Origin: an uncultured Christensenellaceae bacterium | GTDB taxonomy: Bacteria; Bacillota; Clostridia; Christensenellales; Pumilibacteraceae | DNA length: 48,440 nucleotides | Assembly: GCA_910588315.1 (NCBI GenBank) | Contig: CAJUQF010000005.1 | Location: forward strand, 1 to 48,440 | Direction of reading: 5' to 3' | Shown: one piece after another, positions 40,772 to 48,429 of the stretch | Layout of the letters: every line of letters begins with the position of its first letter | Position numbering within the stretch: position 1 is the first letter of the stretch | Translations under genes and position numbers: made by a program | The notes under the pieces: model-generated | Databases searched by the model: none | What the model saw: the letters and a program-made list of their open reading frames with translations, nothing else | Told to the model about the DNA's origin: nothing

Positions 40772-42352
40772 ATGCCCAAGACCAACGACAGAGACGAATT
40801 TGTGAAAAAGCATCCGCACGTGATAGCGCGCGAAACGCCCAATAACTACGAGGCGGAAACCGCGCTTATAGGCGGTATGCTCATAGACGGACCGACGGCG
40901 TCTAAGTTCATGCCGCAGCTTAGTGCGGACGACTTTTATACGCCGGGACATAAATATATATACGAGGCGCTCGCAGAGCTTTTCAATGCCGCAAAGCCGA
41001 TAGATTTTGTTACCGTAGTAGGCGCTTTGGAAAGCAGCGGCACGCTTGAACTTGCCGGCGGAGTCGAGTATCTTTCCAAAATGATCGCCGCGGTACCGTC
41101 GGTTGCAAACTCCGATTATTATTTCGCGCTCGTTAAAAAAACGTCGAGACTGCGTGCGATCATAGATATAGCCAAAAAAATGGCGGACGAGGCGTACGCG
41201 CTCGATCCGGACGATATGGCGCTGACAAGAGCCGAAGCGTCGCTTTACGGGCTTGCGGAATCGACGCGGCGCGGCAAACCGGAAAAACTCGAGGGCTTTG
41301 TCAAGGAAGTGTTGGAAGATCTTAAACAGCGCGCGACGGAAACAAACGTTTTCCGCGGCGTTCCGACCGGGTTTTCAAAAGTGGACAATATCCTCGGCGG
41401 CGGATTCCAAAAGAGCGACCTTATCATCCTTGCGGCACGGCCCGGTCAGGGTAAAACGAGTTTCGCGATGAACTGCGCGGTAAACGCTGCGCGGCGCAAG
41501 CGTCCCGATAACGGTCAGCCTTATCACGTTGCAGTTTTCTCGCTCGAAATGAGTGCTGTCCAGCTCGCAAAGCGTATACTTTGCTCGGTCGGTAATTACG
41601 ATATGTCGCGCGCAAACCGCGCAGTCGTTACCGAATCCGAATGGGACAGACTGTATTCGGCACGCGACGAACTCAGCCGTGCGGGAATGTACATCGACGA
41701 ATCGGGCGATATCACGCCTGCGGAGATACTGTCGAAATGTCGGGCGCTTAAACATTCGAAGGGCTTGGATTTCGTAATGATCGACTACTTGCAGCTTATG
41801 CAGAGCGGCAAGCACGTGGACAATTTCGTGCGCGAGATTGCAGAGATAACGCGCGCGCTCAAGCTCGCCGCCAAAGAGTTGGACGTGCCTATTTTGCTTC
41901 TTTCGCAGATGTCGCGCAGTATCGAACAACGCAAGGGCGCGGATAAAGAATCCAAGCTCAGCGATCTTCGCGACTCCGGCGCGATCGAGCAGGACGCAGA
42001 TATCGTTCTTTTTATAGACAGAAAAGAAATGCTCGGCGCGCCGGAAAACAAAGGCGCGGCGTCCGAAGTATATCTGAATATCGCAAAACACCGTAACGGC
42101 GAGACCGGGAATGTAAAACTCATCTGGAATCCTTCGACAACGACGTTCCGGTCTGCGGACGACAACGGACACCCCGATCCGCCGCCGCAATACTACAACG
42201 GCAGAGACAGCGGATTCGAAGAATCGGTACCGGCGCCCGACGATCCGATTGCGTCGGTAGAACCGAACGATGCGCCGTGGGACGAAGAACCGCAGAAACA
42301 AATGTCCGCGGAAGATGCCGCCAGGCAGGCGGAGGACAGCGGATTGCTGTAA
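40772..42352 (+). CDS. dnaB: Replicative DNA helicase DnaB
   Basis: Hexameric 5'-3' helicase of the replication fork. The 526 residues contain the N-terminal DnaG-binding domain (PNNYEAETALIGGMLIDGPT) and the RecA-like motor with Walker A ARPGQGKTS (222-230, Lys228). Other motor blocks are HVAVFSLEMSAVQLAKRILC, MIDYLQLM (Walker B), EIAEITRALKLAAKELDVPI, LLLSQMSRSIEQRKGADKES, SGAIEQDADIVLFIDR and AKHRNGETG. The C terminus adds a Pro/Asp/Glu-rich tail of about 55 residues. GGAGG precedes the ATG. Confidence 0.97.
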   Translation: MPKTNDRDEFVKKHPHVIARETPNNYEAETALIGGMLIDGPTASKFMPQLSADDFYTPGHKYIYEALAELFNAAKPIDFVTVVGALESSGTLELAGGVEYLSKMIAAVPSVANSDYYFALVKKTSRLRAIIDIAKKMADEAYALDPDDMALTRAEASLYGLAESTRRGKPEKLEGFVKEVLEDLKQRATETNVFRGVPTGFSKVDNILGGGFQKSDLIILAARPGQGKTSFAMNCAVNAARRKRPDNGQPYHVAVFSLEMSAVQLAKRILCSVGNYDMSRANRAVVTESEWDRLYSARDELSRAGMYIDESGDITPAEILSKCRALKHSKGLDFVMIDYLQLMQSGKHVDNFVREIAEITRALKLAAKELDVPILLLSQMSRSIEQRKGADKESKLSDLRDSGAIEQDADIVLFIDRKEMLGAPENKGAASEVYLNIAKHRNGETGNVKLIWNPSTTTFRSADDNGHPDPPPQYYNGRDSGFEESVPAPDDPIASVEPNDAPWDEEPQKQMSAEDAARQAEDSGLL

Positions 42353-42381
42353 AGATCGATCTTCGATTCGAATCGATTTAC

Positions 42382-42411
42382 TTGACTGTTTGTGCTTTAT
42401 AGGTGTATATT
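42382..42411 (+). promoter_or_regulatory. Promoter of the secreted lipoprotein gene
   Basis: TTGACT (42382-42387), 18-base spacer, TATATT (42406-42411), about 43 bases before the ribosome binding site. Confidence 0.65.
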
Positions 42412-42460
42412 ATTAACGTATCGTCGGACGACAATACACAAAATTATCAAGGAGAGAATT

Positions 42461-43600
42461 ATGAAGAAAAGGTTTATCGCAACTATTCTCTGTGCCGTTA
42501 TGGCGGTTTTTACCGCACTGGCTTTTGTCGGCTGCGGCGGCAACGACGGCGGGGAGTATCACCCCAAAGATACGTTCTATAAGGGAACGGTTTCCGAGTC
42601 GAGCTACGAAACTACGAATGCGGCGGCGGAGGCGTTTATCTCCGAGCAGATAAGCGGCGATGTCACGGATGCAACGTTTGTCGCTTACGACAAAAAGTCA
42701 GATCTTACCGAGGAGGAGATCGCGGAACTTGTTATTCCCGAAACAGAGAAGGAAAAGATCGCGTCGGTAGAGAAAGGCGAGATCAAATATACCATAGCGG
42801 CGGAAAGCGGCGTACTCGCTTCCGCAGAAGAAAACGTCAAGCTGTACGTTATTATCATCATTCGCTATAACGACAATACATACAAGTATTATGCGCCCGT
42901 ACTAAATACCGGCGATCCGATTACGAAGGCGTATTACGACGAGGTTTTCGCAAACGAAAAGTATGAAAACTGCACTATGAAGGGTGTTGTCGGCGCGGAT
43001 ATTACCGCAAAGCAGAGCGGTATTACCATGACGGCCAATATGAAAATTACCACAGAAGGTAAGATCAATGACGAGTATATGTACGTTAAGGTCACTACTT
43101 CGTTGAATATGCTGGGGATGAGCAATAAGAGCGTAGTAGAAAATTTTGTTGTGTGGGACGAGAACATGAATGCAACAAAAGAGTTTACGAGAATCGACGG
43201 CGGAGAATGGTCGAGTCTGGGAAATTATTACGATGCGGCGCGCAGCAGTGTTGCGGACAATAAGTTATCGGCTATGCCCGCATTCGATTACTCGTACTTT
43301 CAAAAGACGAGTACCGGCTTTAAACTTAACAGCGAAAAGTTCGCGGCATTCTTGCAAGGAGTAATGGACGAGGTCATGGGAGATATGTCCGATATGATAA
43401 GCAGCGGCGTCAAAATCAACATTACAAAAGCGACGTACGACTGTTTCGTCGAGGACGGCAAAGTATCGCAAACCGTCATGACCGTCGCCGGTAACTATAC
43501 AGTTGACGGAGTGAATTGCACGCTCAATGAAAAAGTAACGCTCAAGTATTCGGACTTCGGTACAACGACAGTCACGATACCGAGCGACCTTGTGCTTTAA
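42461..43600 (+). CDS. Secreted lipoprotein of unknown function
   Basis: 379 residues from the ATG after AAGGAGAG; an upstream in-frame start at 42392 lies within the promoter and is rejected. The signal peptide ends at lipobox FVGC (Cys25). The mature part is an acidic, lysine-containing domain rich in Thr, Tyr and Val (SYETTNAAAEAFISEQISGD, VKLYVIIIIRYNDNTYKYYA, SVVENFVVWDENMNA context) with the look of a beta-rich, surface-exposed domain. No catalytic motif found. It has its own promoter and terminator, so it is a single-gene unit. Confidence 0.78.
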   Translation: MKKRFIATILCAVMAVFTALAFVGCGGNDGGEYHPKDTFYKGTVSESSYETTNAAAEAFISEQISGDVTDATFVAYDKKSDLTEEEIAELVIPETEKEKIASVEKGEIKYTIAAESGVLASAEENVKLYVIIIIRYNDNTYKYYAPVLNTGDPITKAYYDEVFANEKYENCTMKGVVGADITAKQSGITMTANMKITTEGKINDEYMYVKVTTSLNMLGMSNKSVVENFVVWDENMNATKEFTRIDGGEWSSLGNYYDAARSSVADNKLSAMPAFDYSYFQKTSTGFKLNSEKFAAFLQGVMDEVMGDMSDMISSGVKINITKATYDCFVEDGKVSQTVMTVAGNYTVDGVNCTLNEKVTLKYSDFGTTTVTIPSDLVL

Positions 43601-43643
43601 TAAGAGCGTCGTAAATATAAATTTTATATTCGGTATAACGCGG

Positions 43644-43670
43644 AGCCCGACGATTTTTTGTCGGGCTTTA
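43644..43670 (+). terminator. Terminator of the secreted lipoprotein gene
   Basis: Perfect 8-bp stem AGCCCGAC/GTCGGGCT, 8-base loop GATTTTTT, then a short T tract, 44 bases after the stop. Confidence 0.75.
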
Positions 43671-43906
43671 AGTTATAAAAAATACAAATATAATATTCGG
43701 TGTGGATTTGGGAGTAATATTTTCGATGTAGTCAAAATAAATAAAATCGATATTACATGATCATGGAAGGGCAAATTATCAACAAAAAACCGGCAAAATA
43801 TTTTCGTTTCCGTACCTTTTGCGGTGAAATAATAATAAGATCAAATTAATGAATCTTTGATGTTTAGCAATAAAAATCCTTGTAGGGAATTTAATAATAA
43901 AAATAA

Positions 43907-43939
43907 CGCTTAAACGATAAATCGTAAGCGAAATTTTTT
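43907..43939. terminator. Probable bidirectional terminator
   Basis: Stem CGCTT-ACGAT paired with ATCGT-AAGCG (two-base bulge AA, loop AA), T run on the right and T-rich on the minus strand. It fits as the end of the minus-strand SANT-like gene. Confidence 0.6.
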
Positions 43940-44003
43940 GTAATTTATTATGGCTAATATTTCATACCGGTAATTCTTATAGTTTGATTTATGACCGGTA
44001 TTA

Positions 44004-44351
44004 CTATGCTCTCCAACCCATTTCCTTATATATACGTTTAATTTGTAAAATAAAAGAATCATCATTTCTGTCGGAACTCTTTATTGTTTTTAAGTCTGTT
44101 GTTGCCCATCTGAAAATTTGTTCAATGCTACCATAACCTCGTTTAAAAGCTTTGGCTAATAATAAACAATTTTCTTTCGTTGGCGCAAATGATAAAATAA
44201 CCTTCAGTTCATCATCAGTCCAAGGCTTGCCTTTATTTGATTGGTCATATTCAAAGTTCAATTGCTTCTCAAAGCAATACTCTTTTAATAATTTTTCTTT
44301 ATTATCAATTTGTATATTGTCCAACTCTGCAAATAATTCATCCTTTTTCAT
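44004..44351 (-). CDS. Small hypothetical protein with SANT/Myb-like segment
   Basis: 115 residues with a central segment GKPWTDDELKVILSFAPTKE and LLAKAFKRGYGSIEQIFRWA. The segment has the spaced tryptophans and helix rhythm of a SANT/Myb-like or "WTxDEL" DNA-binding domain found in many small accessory bacterial proteins. Flanking parts are charged. GGAGAATCACTAAAGTAAC precedes the ATG. The gene is AT-rich and lies next to the repeat-flanked segment, so it is probably part of the accessory region. DNA binding is a guess from the motif. Confidence 0.6.
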   Translation of the reverse strand: MKKDELFAELDNIQIDNKEKLLKEYCFEKQLNFEYDQSNKGKPWTDDELKVILSFAPTKENCLLLAKAFKRGYGSIEQIFRWATTDLKTIKSSDRNDDSFILQIKRIYKEMGWRA

Positions 44352-44523
44352 GTTACTTTAGTGATTCTCCTTATAAAATAGAATGACTGACAAGATTGCG
44401 GTTCTTATCAGTCATTACGTGGTGGAACGGAAAGTCTTAAATACGCACACTACCATATACAAGGTTAACAAACTTGAATATTATTGTCAAGTGATATTGC
44501 CGTTGTCAGATTACCCGCTTTAT

Positions 44524-44623
44524 GGCAAACAGTTAGTCGCAAGGGGCTAATTGTTCGCCGCTTGCCCGTTCCGCAGATATGGCTGTCATAGCATTCTTAT
44601 AGATACGCTTTGACAGCCTTTTT
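44524..44623. repeat. 100-bp direct repeat, left copy
   Basis: 98 of 100 bases are identical to 45392-45491. It encloses, with the right copy, an 868-base unit that carries one AT-rich gene. Confidence 0.9.
44533..44623 (-). pseudogene. 3' fragment of the 60-residue element gene
   Basis: The last 29 or so codons of the gene at 45401-45583 (ending ERASGEQLAPCD) are repeated here, in frame to the same stop, but the 5' half and start are absent. It arises from the 100-bp duplication. Confidence 0.85.
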
Positions 44624-44690
44624 TCGTGTAATTCATTTTGAAAAAGGAGTGTTTATGTGTAAAAAATAGGCTTATAGAAAATGCACTGTA

Positions 44691-44719
44691 TTGACAAAAT
44701 GAGTTTTTTATATTATACT
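44691..44719 (+). promoter_or_regulatory. Promoter of the AT-rich cargo gene
   Basis: Perfect TTGACA (44691-44696), 17-base spacer, TATACT (44714-44719), giving a leader of about 53 bases. Confidence 0.8.
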
Positions 44720-44778
44720 TTCTAAACAACAAATTATATGGTTTTTCAAAATTTCCAATGGAGGTTAAATTCAGTTAA

Positions 44779-45375
44779 ATGAAAAACAAACCACCGTATT
44801 CAAAAAGTAAATCTAATTTTTATGTCATAAGAGAAAATGATAGAGATATTGAAGTGGCGTTTAGATATAAAGAAAAATTGCCAGATGGGAAAGAGCAAGA
44901 AAATTTTAATGAACTAAATGTATTGCATTTTGTTGCTAATTCTTATATGAATAGTTGTATTTGTATAATAGAAAAAATTAAAAAGGGTTTACATAATAAA
45001 AAAGACGATATTATTACATTGTATTTGCCGTTAATGTTTTGTTTTAGACACTATTTGGAAATGAAATTAAAACTATTATATGTAGATTGTGCGAACGAAC
45101 TTTTTGATAAGGGACATAAATTATCTGATTTAAGAGATGCACTAAATGGAAAAGGATACATAGATGTAAATATTTTTAATTCGGCTATTGACTATATTGA
45201 AAATCTTGAAAATAACTATCCAGAGCATTTTCGTTACATAGTTGCAACAGACTACAAATTCACAGATAAGTTAATTATACCTAAAAATGTATGTGATGTG
45301 ATATTTAATTATATCAATCATATTGAAACAGCCGCGATAAATGCTCGCGTGAATAGTATGTCAACAAACAAATAG
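44779..45375 (+). CDS. AT-rich hypothetical protein, HEPN-like in part
   Basis: 198 residues, not recognised. The central LYLPLMFCFRHYLEMKLKLL followed by KGHKLSDLRDAL resembles the "RHxxELxLK ... HxLxxL" pattern of HEPN-type helical proteins, common in defence and toxin systems, but the match is weak. Codon use is strongly A/T-biased compared with its neighbours. The gene is the sole cargo between two 100-bp direct repeats and is opposite in orientation to the element genes. It has a strong promoter. A six-codon ORF with in-frame stop lies immediately before the ATG (44758-44778), containing the GGAGG site. Confidence 0.6.
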   Translation: MKNKPPYSKSKSNFYVIRENDRDIEVAFRYKEKLPDGKEQENFNELNVLHFVANSYMNSCICIIEKIKKGLHNKKDDIITLYLPLMFCFRHYLEMKLKLLYVDCANELFDKGHKLSDLRDALNGKGYIDVNIFNSAIDYIENLENNYPEHFRYIVATDYKFTDKLIIPKNVCDVIFNYINHIETAAINARVNSMSTNK

Positions 45376-45391
45376 AAAAGTACAATTTTAC

Positions 45392-45491
45392 GGCAAACAG
45401 TTAGTCGCAAGGGGCTAATTGTTCGCCGCTTGCCCGTTCCGCAGATATGGCTGTCATAGCGTTCTTGTAGATACGCTTTGACAGCCTTTTT
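45392..45491. repeat. 100-bp direct repeat, right copy
   Basis: Covers the 3' half of the 60-residue gene and its downstream flank; partner of 44524-44623. Confidence 0.9.
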
Positions 45492-45583
45492 GCTTGTTCC
45501 TTGTCGAGTGGTAATTCCGCATAGATATTTTTGCTTTTATCGTTAAAGTAAATGACCGTAATTCCGAGAGGTATATTATTCAT
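45401..45583 (-). CDS. Small protein of the CRESS-type element
   Basis: 60 residues with a good ribosome binding site (AAAGGAG, 8 bases before the ATG). Sequence begins NNIPLGITVIYFNDKSKNIY and is helical and charged toward the end (DKEQAKRLSKRIYKNAMTAI). No recognised family. It lies 55 bases downstream of rep on the same strand, so it is probably the last gene of the element operon. Its 3' half is duplicated at 44533-44623. Confidence 0.65.
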   Translation of the reverse strand: MNNIPLGITVIYFNDKSKNIYAELPLDKEQAKRLSKRIYKNAMTAISAERASGEQLAPCD

Positions 45584-45605
45584 ATATAAAACTCCTTTAA
45601 GATAA

Positions 45606-45629
45606 CCCCACCCAAGAGAAAACCCACCC
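45606..45629 (-). other. Potential G-quadruplex between rep and the 60-residue gene
   Basis: On the minus strand four G runs read GGGTGGG, then a 9-base spacer TTTTCTCTT, then GGGTGGGG. Loop lengths 1, 9 and 1 fit the usual intramolecular quadruplex pattern. It would be present in the coding-strand RNA or in the single-stranded replication form. Confidence 0.4.
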
Positions 45630-45638
45630 TATAAGCCG

Positions 45639-46667
45639 TTAAAACGGCAAGTCGCTGTCGTCGTCAATAGGTACGAGCGAAAGCGGCTTTTTCAATTCGC
45701 CCGTATGCTTGTTTACGGGCGTATCTTTGCTTATGTCAAAATTATATACCGCCGTAATACGCCGTAGGAACGCCGCCCAAGTTTTCGGCTCGTCGTTTTG
45801 TATGTTCTTATATTGTTCGTTAAGCGGTATATTTGAAACGATATAAACCGTATCATAGCAAGCAACGCGGTTATAGTGTCGCCCTCGTATTCTTATCGGT
45901 TGCCCGTCCAAGTAGTCCAATATTTCCGAGATTTTGAACGAACTGCGGAACTCGTCCAAGAACAAAACCCTTTCGCCGTTGTAATCGTCCACCCAGCCGA
46001 ACTCATAATTTGTCGTTCGGTAAACCTCGTCATAGCCGTGTTTCTTAAATACATAACTTGTTTTGCCGCAACCCGCCGAACCGTATATATAGTAAACTTT
46101 CATATCACGAAAAACCCGCTTAAACTTGTTTTCTAAATGTGCTTGCCTAAATTCTTTTGCCCATTTCATAACCCTAATAAAACGGTTGCCGTGCTTTTTA
46201 GATAAGTCGTAAAAACTCATATCGTTTTCAATATCTCGCATTATGTCGGTTAAATCGGAGCGTTCGCCGTCCTCTATAAACTCGCCGCACTCGTAATATG
46301 TAGGACTTATTCTTGTTTCCTCGTCCATACAGTATAAGCGGGCTTGCGTTCGTTTTCCTCGTCGTGCCTCTATATGTGCATCAACGCCGATAGTATCTTT
46401 TGAAAGACATTTTTTAATCGTTGTAAACCATTTCGGTTGTATAAATTCGATATAACCTTGATAGTGTTCTGTTCCCGTTTCGGGAGCGCGTTCCCTTTGA
46501 AAAACCGCGTATCTTAAATCGGGTACGGCTTTTAAGTAGGTTAAAAATTCTTGCTCGTTCTGAACGGGGTTATTTACGGTAAAGCACCAATCACGCGCTT
46601 GCGTGTTTTTCTTTGTTTCGGTGTCTGTTTCTATAATCGAATAGTCGATTTTAACTTGATTTTCCAT
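45639..46667 (-). CDS. rep: CRESS-DNA-type replication initiator (HUH endonuclease + SF3 helicase)
   Basis: Rep nicks the origin, stays covalently bound through a tyrosine, and unwinds DNA for rolling-circle replication. 342 residues from the ATG with GGGGG before it; a longer frame to 46763 overlaps the upstream stop as ATGA but would translate through the origin. HUH domain: motif I DWCFTVNNP (26-34), motif II EHYQGYIEF (67-75), motif III LYCMDEE (Tyr112; the usual YxxK lysine is Asp). SF3 helicase: Walker A GSAGCGKT (196-203), Walker B LFLDE (235-239), motif C VYIVSN with Asn279, and LRRI as arginine-finger candidate. This combination is that of eukaryotic CRESS-DNA viruses and of bacterial pCRESS plasmids. 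Confidence 0.92.
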   Translation of the reverse strand: MENQVKIDYSIIETDTETKKNTQARDWCFTVNNPVQNEQEFLTYLKAVPDLRYAVFQRERAPETGTEHYQGYIEFIQPKWFTTIKKCLSKDTIGVDAHIEARRGKRTQARLYCMDEETRISPTYYECGEFIEDGERSDLTDIMRDIENDMSFYDLSKKHGNRFIRVMKWAKEFRQAHLENKFKRVFRDMKVYYIYGSAGCGKTSYVFKKHGYDEVYRTTNYEFGWVDDYNGERVLFLDEFRSSFKISEILDYLDGQPIRIRGRHYNRVACYDTVYIVSNIPLNEQYKNIQNDEPKTWAAFLRRITAVYNFDISKDTPVNKHTGELKKPLSLVPIDDDSDLPF

Positions 46668-46680
46668 AAAACCCCCAAAA

Positions 46681-46696
46681 AGTGTTACAGTGTTAC
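46681..46696. repeat. Tandem 8-base iterons at the Rep origin
   Basis: AGTGTTAC repeated twice without a gap, 4 bases from the origin stem-loop. Tandem short repeats beside the nick-site hairpin are the Rep-binding sites in circoviruses and geminiviruses. Confidence 0.75.
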
Positions 46697-46700
46697 GGGG

Positions 46701-46724
46701 TGGCGTAGGTAATACTATACGCCA
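46701..46724 (-). other. Rolling-circle origin stem-loop with circovirus-type nonanucleotide
   Basis: On the rep-coding strand the stem TGGCGTA/TACGCCA (7 bp, perfect) encloses a 10-base loop TAGTATTACC that begins with TAGTATTAC (46709-46717), the nonanucleotide of circovirus origins (geminiviruses: TAATATTAC). The expected nick is between the seventh and eighth base, between 46711 and 46710 on the minus strand. It sits 34-57 bases upstream of the rep start. Confidence 0.85.
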
Positions 46725-46726
46725 CA

Positions 46727-46750
46727 GCGCGGGCGGCAAGCCGCCCGCGC
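46727..46750. repeat. Very stable GC hairpin next to the origin
   Basis: Perfect 11-base inverted repeat GCGCGGGCGGC/GCCGCCCGCGC with only AA between the arms. There is no T run, so it is not a typical terminator; it may serve replication or packaging, or separate the upstream gene from the origin. Confidence 0.7.
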
Positions 46751-46759
46751 CCGTTGCCG

Positions 46760-47083
46760 TCATTGCCCGTGTATGAGTTCTGCGGGCAGTACATATAAAA
46801 GCGTTTCGCGCTTGCGTTGTTTCCGTTGTTCTGCTTGCCGTTTGCGTTGCTCCCGTCGCAGTAGCCGAAAGTCTTTCATCAGTTCGCGCGTAACAAACTT
46901 TGTGTTCTTATTCAGAATACACATTTTCGCCTTGTAGTCTAAAACGGTGTCGTCTATGATTTCGCGGAAAAATCGCGGCGGCAGTTGCGTGTCGCTTTCT
47001 TTCATTGTCGCAAGTATGTCAATGTTCTCGAATATGACCGCAAGTTTTTCCTTGTGCAATTCGGTAAAGTCTAATTTGTCCAT
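46760..47083 (-). CDS. Small basic protein of the CRESS-type element
   Basis: 107 residues beginning DKLDFTELHKEKLAVIFENI, mostly helical, with a highly basic stretch RREQRKRQAEQRKQRKRE (about 76-93) suitable for nucleic-acid binding, then a short hydrophobic end. No family recognised. The start overlaps the upstream ATPase gene by 13 bases and the stop lies just before the origin region, so it belongs to the element operon. Confidence 0.65.
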   Translation of the reverse strand: MDKLDFTELHKEKLAVIFENIDILATMKESDTQLPPRFFREIIDDTVLDYKAKMCILNKNTKFVTRELMKDFRLLRREQRKRQAEQRKQRKRETLLYVLPAELIHGQ

Positions 47084-47946
47084 ATTGCCGTAACCTCGTT
47101 ATTATCTTGTTTTTGTTCGTTCTGATTAAATAGCGGGTAACGCTCGCATCGCGCAAGCATAGCCGCCTTGTCGTTGCCCGTAAGCGTGGCAAGCCGTGTA
47201 TGATAATTGCCCGTCATACCGTAATAAAAGTATTCTTTGCCCGAATAACTGTCAACGCAAGCGTAAATATTGCCGTAGTGCGTGTATGCCGTTTTAACAC
47301 CTATTTTTGCGTTTCCGCTGTCTTTATAACGCCCGTATTGCCGAACGCCCGAAAACTCCAAGCAATGCCAAACTGTCTTTGTAAGTCGCCCGTGAAAGTC
47401 GTAATAATCTTGTTTGCCTTGTACCTCTATGAGTTTGTCGGAAAGAGAGCGAAAGCGTTTGTCTGCGCTATCGTCTATTTGCGTGTCAGCCCACATTTGA
47501 ACGCCGACTTTTCTTTGCCGTTCTATATAGCGCAGAAAGTAATCTGCAACCCGTTCGGCAGTCATTGACTTGCGACTGTCTAATTTGCTTTGTATTTCGG
47601 GCAAGAATATTTTTGCATACGGCAATAAATAGTCCACCTCGTGAACGCCGTCATATAGCCCGATTTTTTCAAATTGCAATTCCATAGATATGCGCGGTTT
47701 ATAGCCAAGCCCGCGCGCAATGAAAGTATCGTCAACGACATAGACAAGGTGTTGAACGTGCGGAGCAAGCGAGAGATTAAGCCAACCGCCCGCACGCAGC
47801 CGCGCTATTTCCTTGCGGCATAATTGCAAGTCATAGACCGAGCGCGGCGGTATCATATATTCGGTTGCAAAATGCGCGAGTAGAGTTGTTTTGCCAACGC
47901 CGCGCTCGCCTACGACATAAGTCAGATAATATGTTTTGTTTTCCAT
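47071..47946 (-). CDS. P-loop ATPase, possibly packaging or morphogenesis ATPase (Zot-like)
   Basis: 291 residues with N-terminal Walker A GERGVGKTT (13-21), a candidate Walker B either at LVYVVDD (67-73) or at KIFLPEIQ (112-119), and a later QRKVGVQMWADTQIDD block. The strand order and the VQMWADTQ region recall Zot/FtsK-HerA-type ATPases that move ssDNA or dsDNA (filamentous-phage assembly, conjugation). There is no membrane segment, unlike phage Zot proteins. GGGGG before the ATG is the same unusual ribosome binding site as rep. DNA-translocation function is inference. Confidence 0.6.
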   Translation of the reverse strand: MENKTYYLTYVVGERGVGKTTLLAHFATEYMIPPRSVYDLQLCRKEIARLRAGGWLNLSLAPHVQHLVYVVDDTFIARGLGYKPRISMELQFEKIGLYDGVHEVDYLLPYAKIFLPEIQSKLDSRKSMTAERVADYFLRYIERQRKVGVQMWADTQIDDSADKRFRSLSDKLIEVQGKQDYYDFHGRLTKTVWHCLEFSGVRQYGRYKDSGNAKIGVKTAYTHYGNIYACVDSYSGKEYFYYGMTGNYHTRLATLTGNDKAAMLARCERYPLFNQNEQKQDNNEVTAIWTN

Positions 47947-48000
47947 AATGCCCCCGCAAAAAGATAGAGGGCGAGCAAACGCCCGCCCTCATAAATTGAT

Positions 48001-48429
48001 TTACTTGTTATTATTGCTATTGCGCTTGCGCCCCGTTGCGGGGGTAGGCGGTGCGGCGGGCGGTTGTGCCGCGCCGTCCTTTTGCAAATTGTTGTGTATG
48101 AAAAATGAATTGCGCTTGCCGATATTCCCCATATGTGCGTAGGCACTTTGTTGACCTTTACGGTACGACTGAATTTCGCGCGGGGTAAATTGCTTTGCGT
48201 ATTCCTTTTTCTGTTCGGTGGTATAAGGTACATATTGACCTTGCGCCGGTTGCGGCGCGTCCGTCATACTCATTTGTTCGGGCTTGTTGTTTGCCATAGG
48301 TTTATGCTCCTTTTTTTCGGTGTAGTCGGTTATATCGTCGGAACGCGACACCATAATGAGAACGGGCGAGCCGTCGGCGGCGGTTGCGTATGTTCCTTGA
48401 TAGCCTTGCGGTATTTTCGGGTTTGCCAT
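48001..48429 (-). CDS. Pro/Gln/Ala-rich hypothetical protein of the element
   Basis: 142 residues if started at 48429; a second in-frame ATG at 48297 (98 residues) has a much better ribosome binding site (AAAGGAG, 9 bases away), and both begin MAN. The product is low-complexity: PEQMSMTDAPQPAQGQYVPY, KQFTPREIQSYRKGQQSAYA, and a Pro/Ala/Asn/Lys-rich tail. No recognised domain. It is the first visible gene of the element operon, 54 bases before the ATPase, and the element continues beyond the window edge. Confidence 0.6.
   Translation of the reverse strand: MANPKIPQGYQGTYATAADGSPVLIMVSRSDDITDYTEKKEHKPMANNKPEQMSMTDAPQPAQGQYVPYTTEQKKEYAKQFTPREIQSYRKGQQSAYAHMGNIGKRNSFFIHNNLQKDGAAQPPAAPPTPATGRKRNSNNNK

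Larger units (their letters stand above)
43601..44003. other. AT-rich boundary region before the accessory segment
   Basis: Holds two terminators (43644-43670 and 43907-43939); nothing else recognised. Composition shifts to very AT-rich, marking the transition toward the accessory region. Confidence 0.5.
44352..44778. other. Gap with inverted repeat, gene fragment and promoter
   Basis: It contains 9-base inverted repeats AATGACTGA (44382-44390) and TCAGTCATT (44408-44416), the left 100-bp direct repeat (44524-44623), and a four-codon ORF stub with a good ribosome binding site (AAGGAG, ATG at 44655, stop at 44669). The promoter of the next gene is at 44691-44719. Confidence 0.6.

Noticed and set aside
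39718..40842. 374-codon minus-strand ORF
   Set aside because: Antisense to the lipoprotein gene and dnaB start; no supporting signals.
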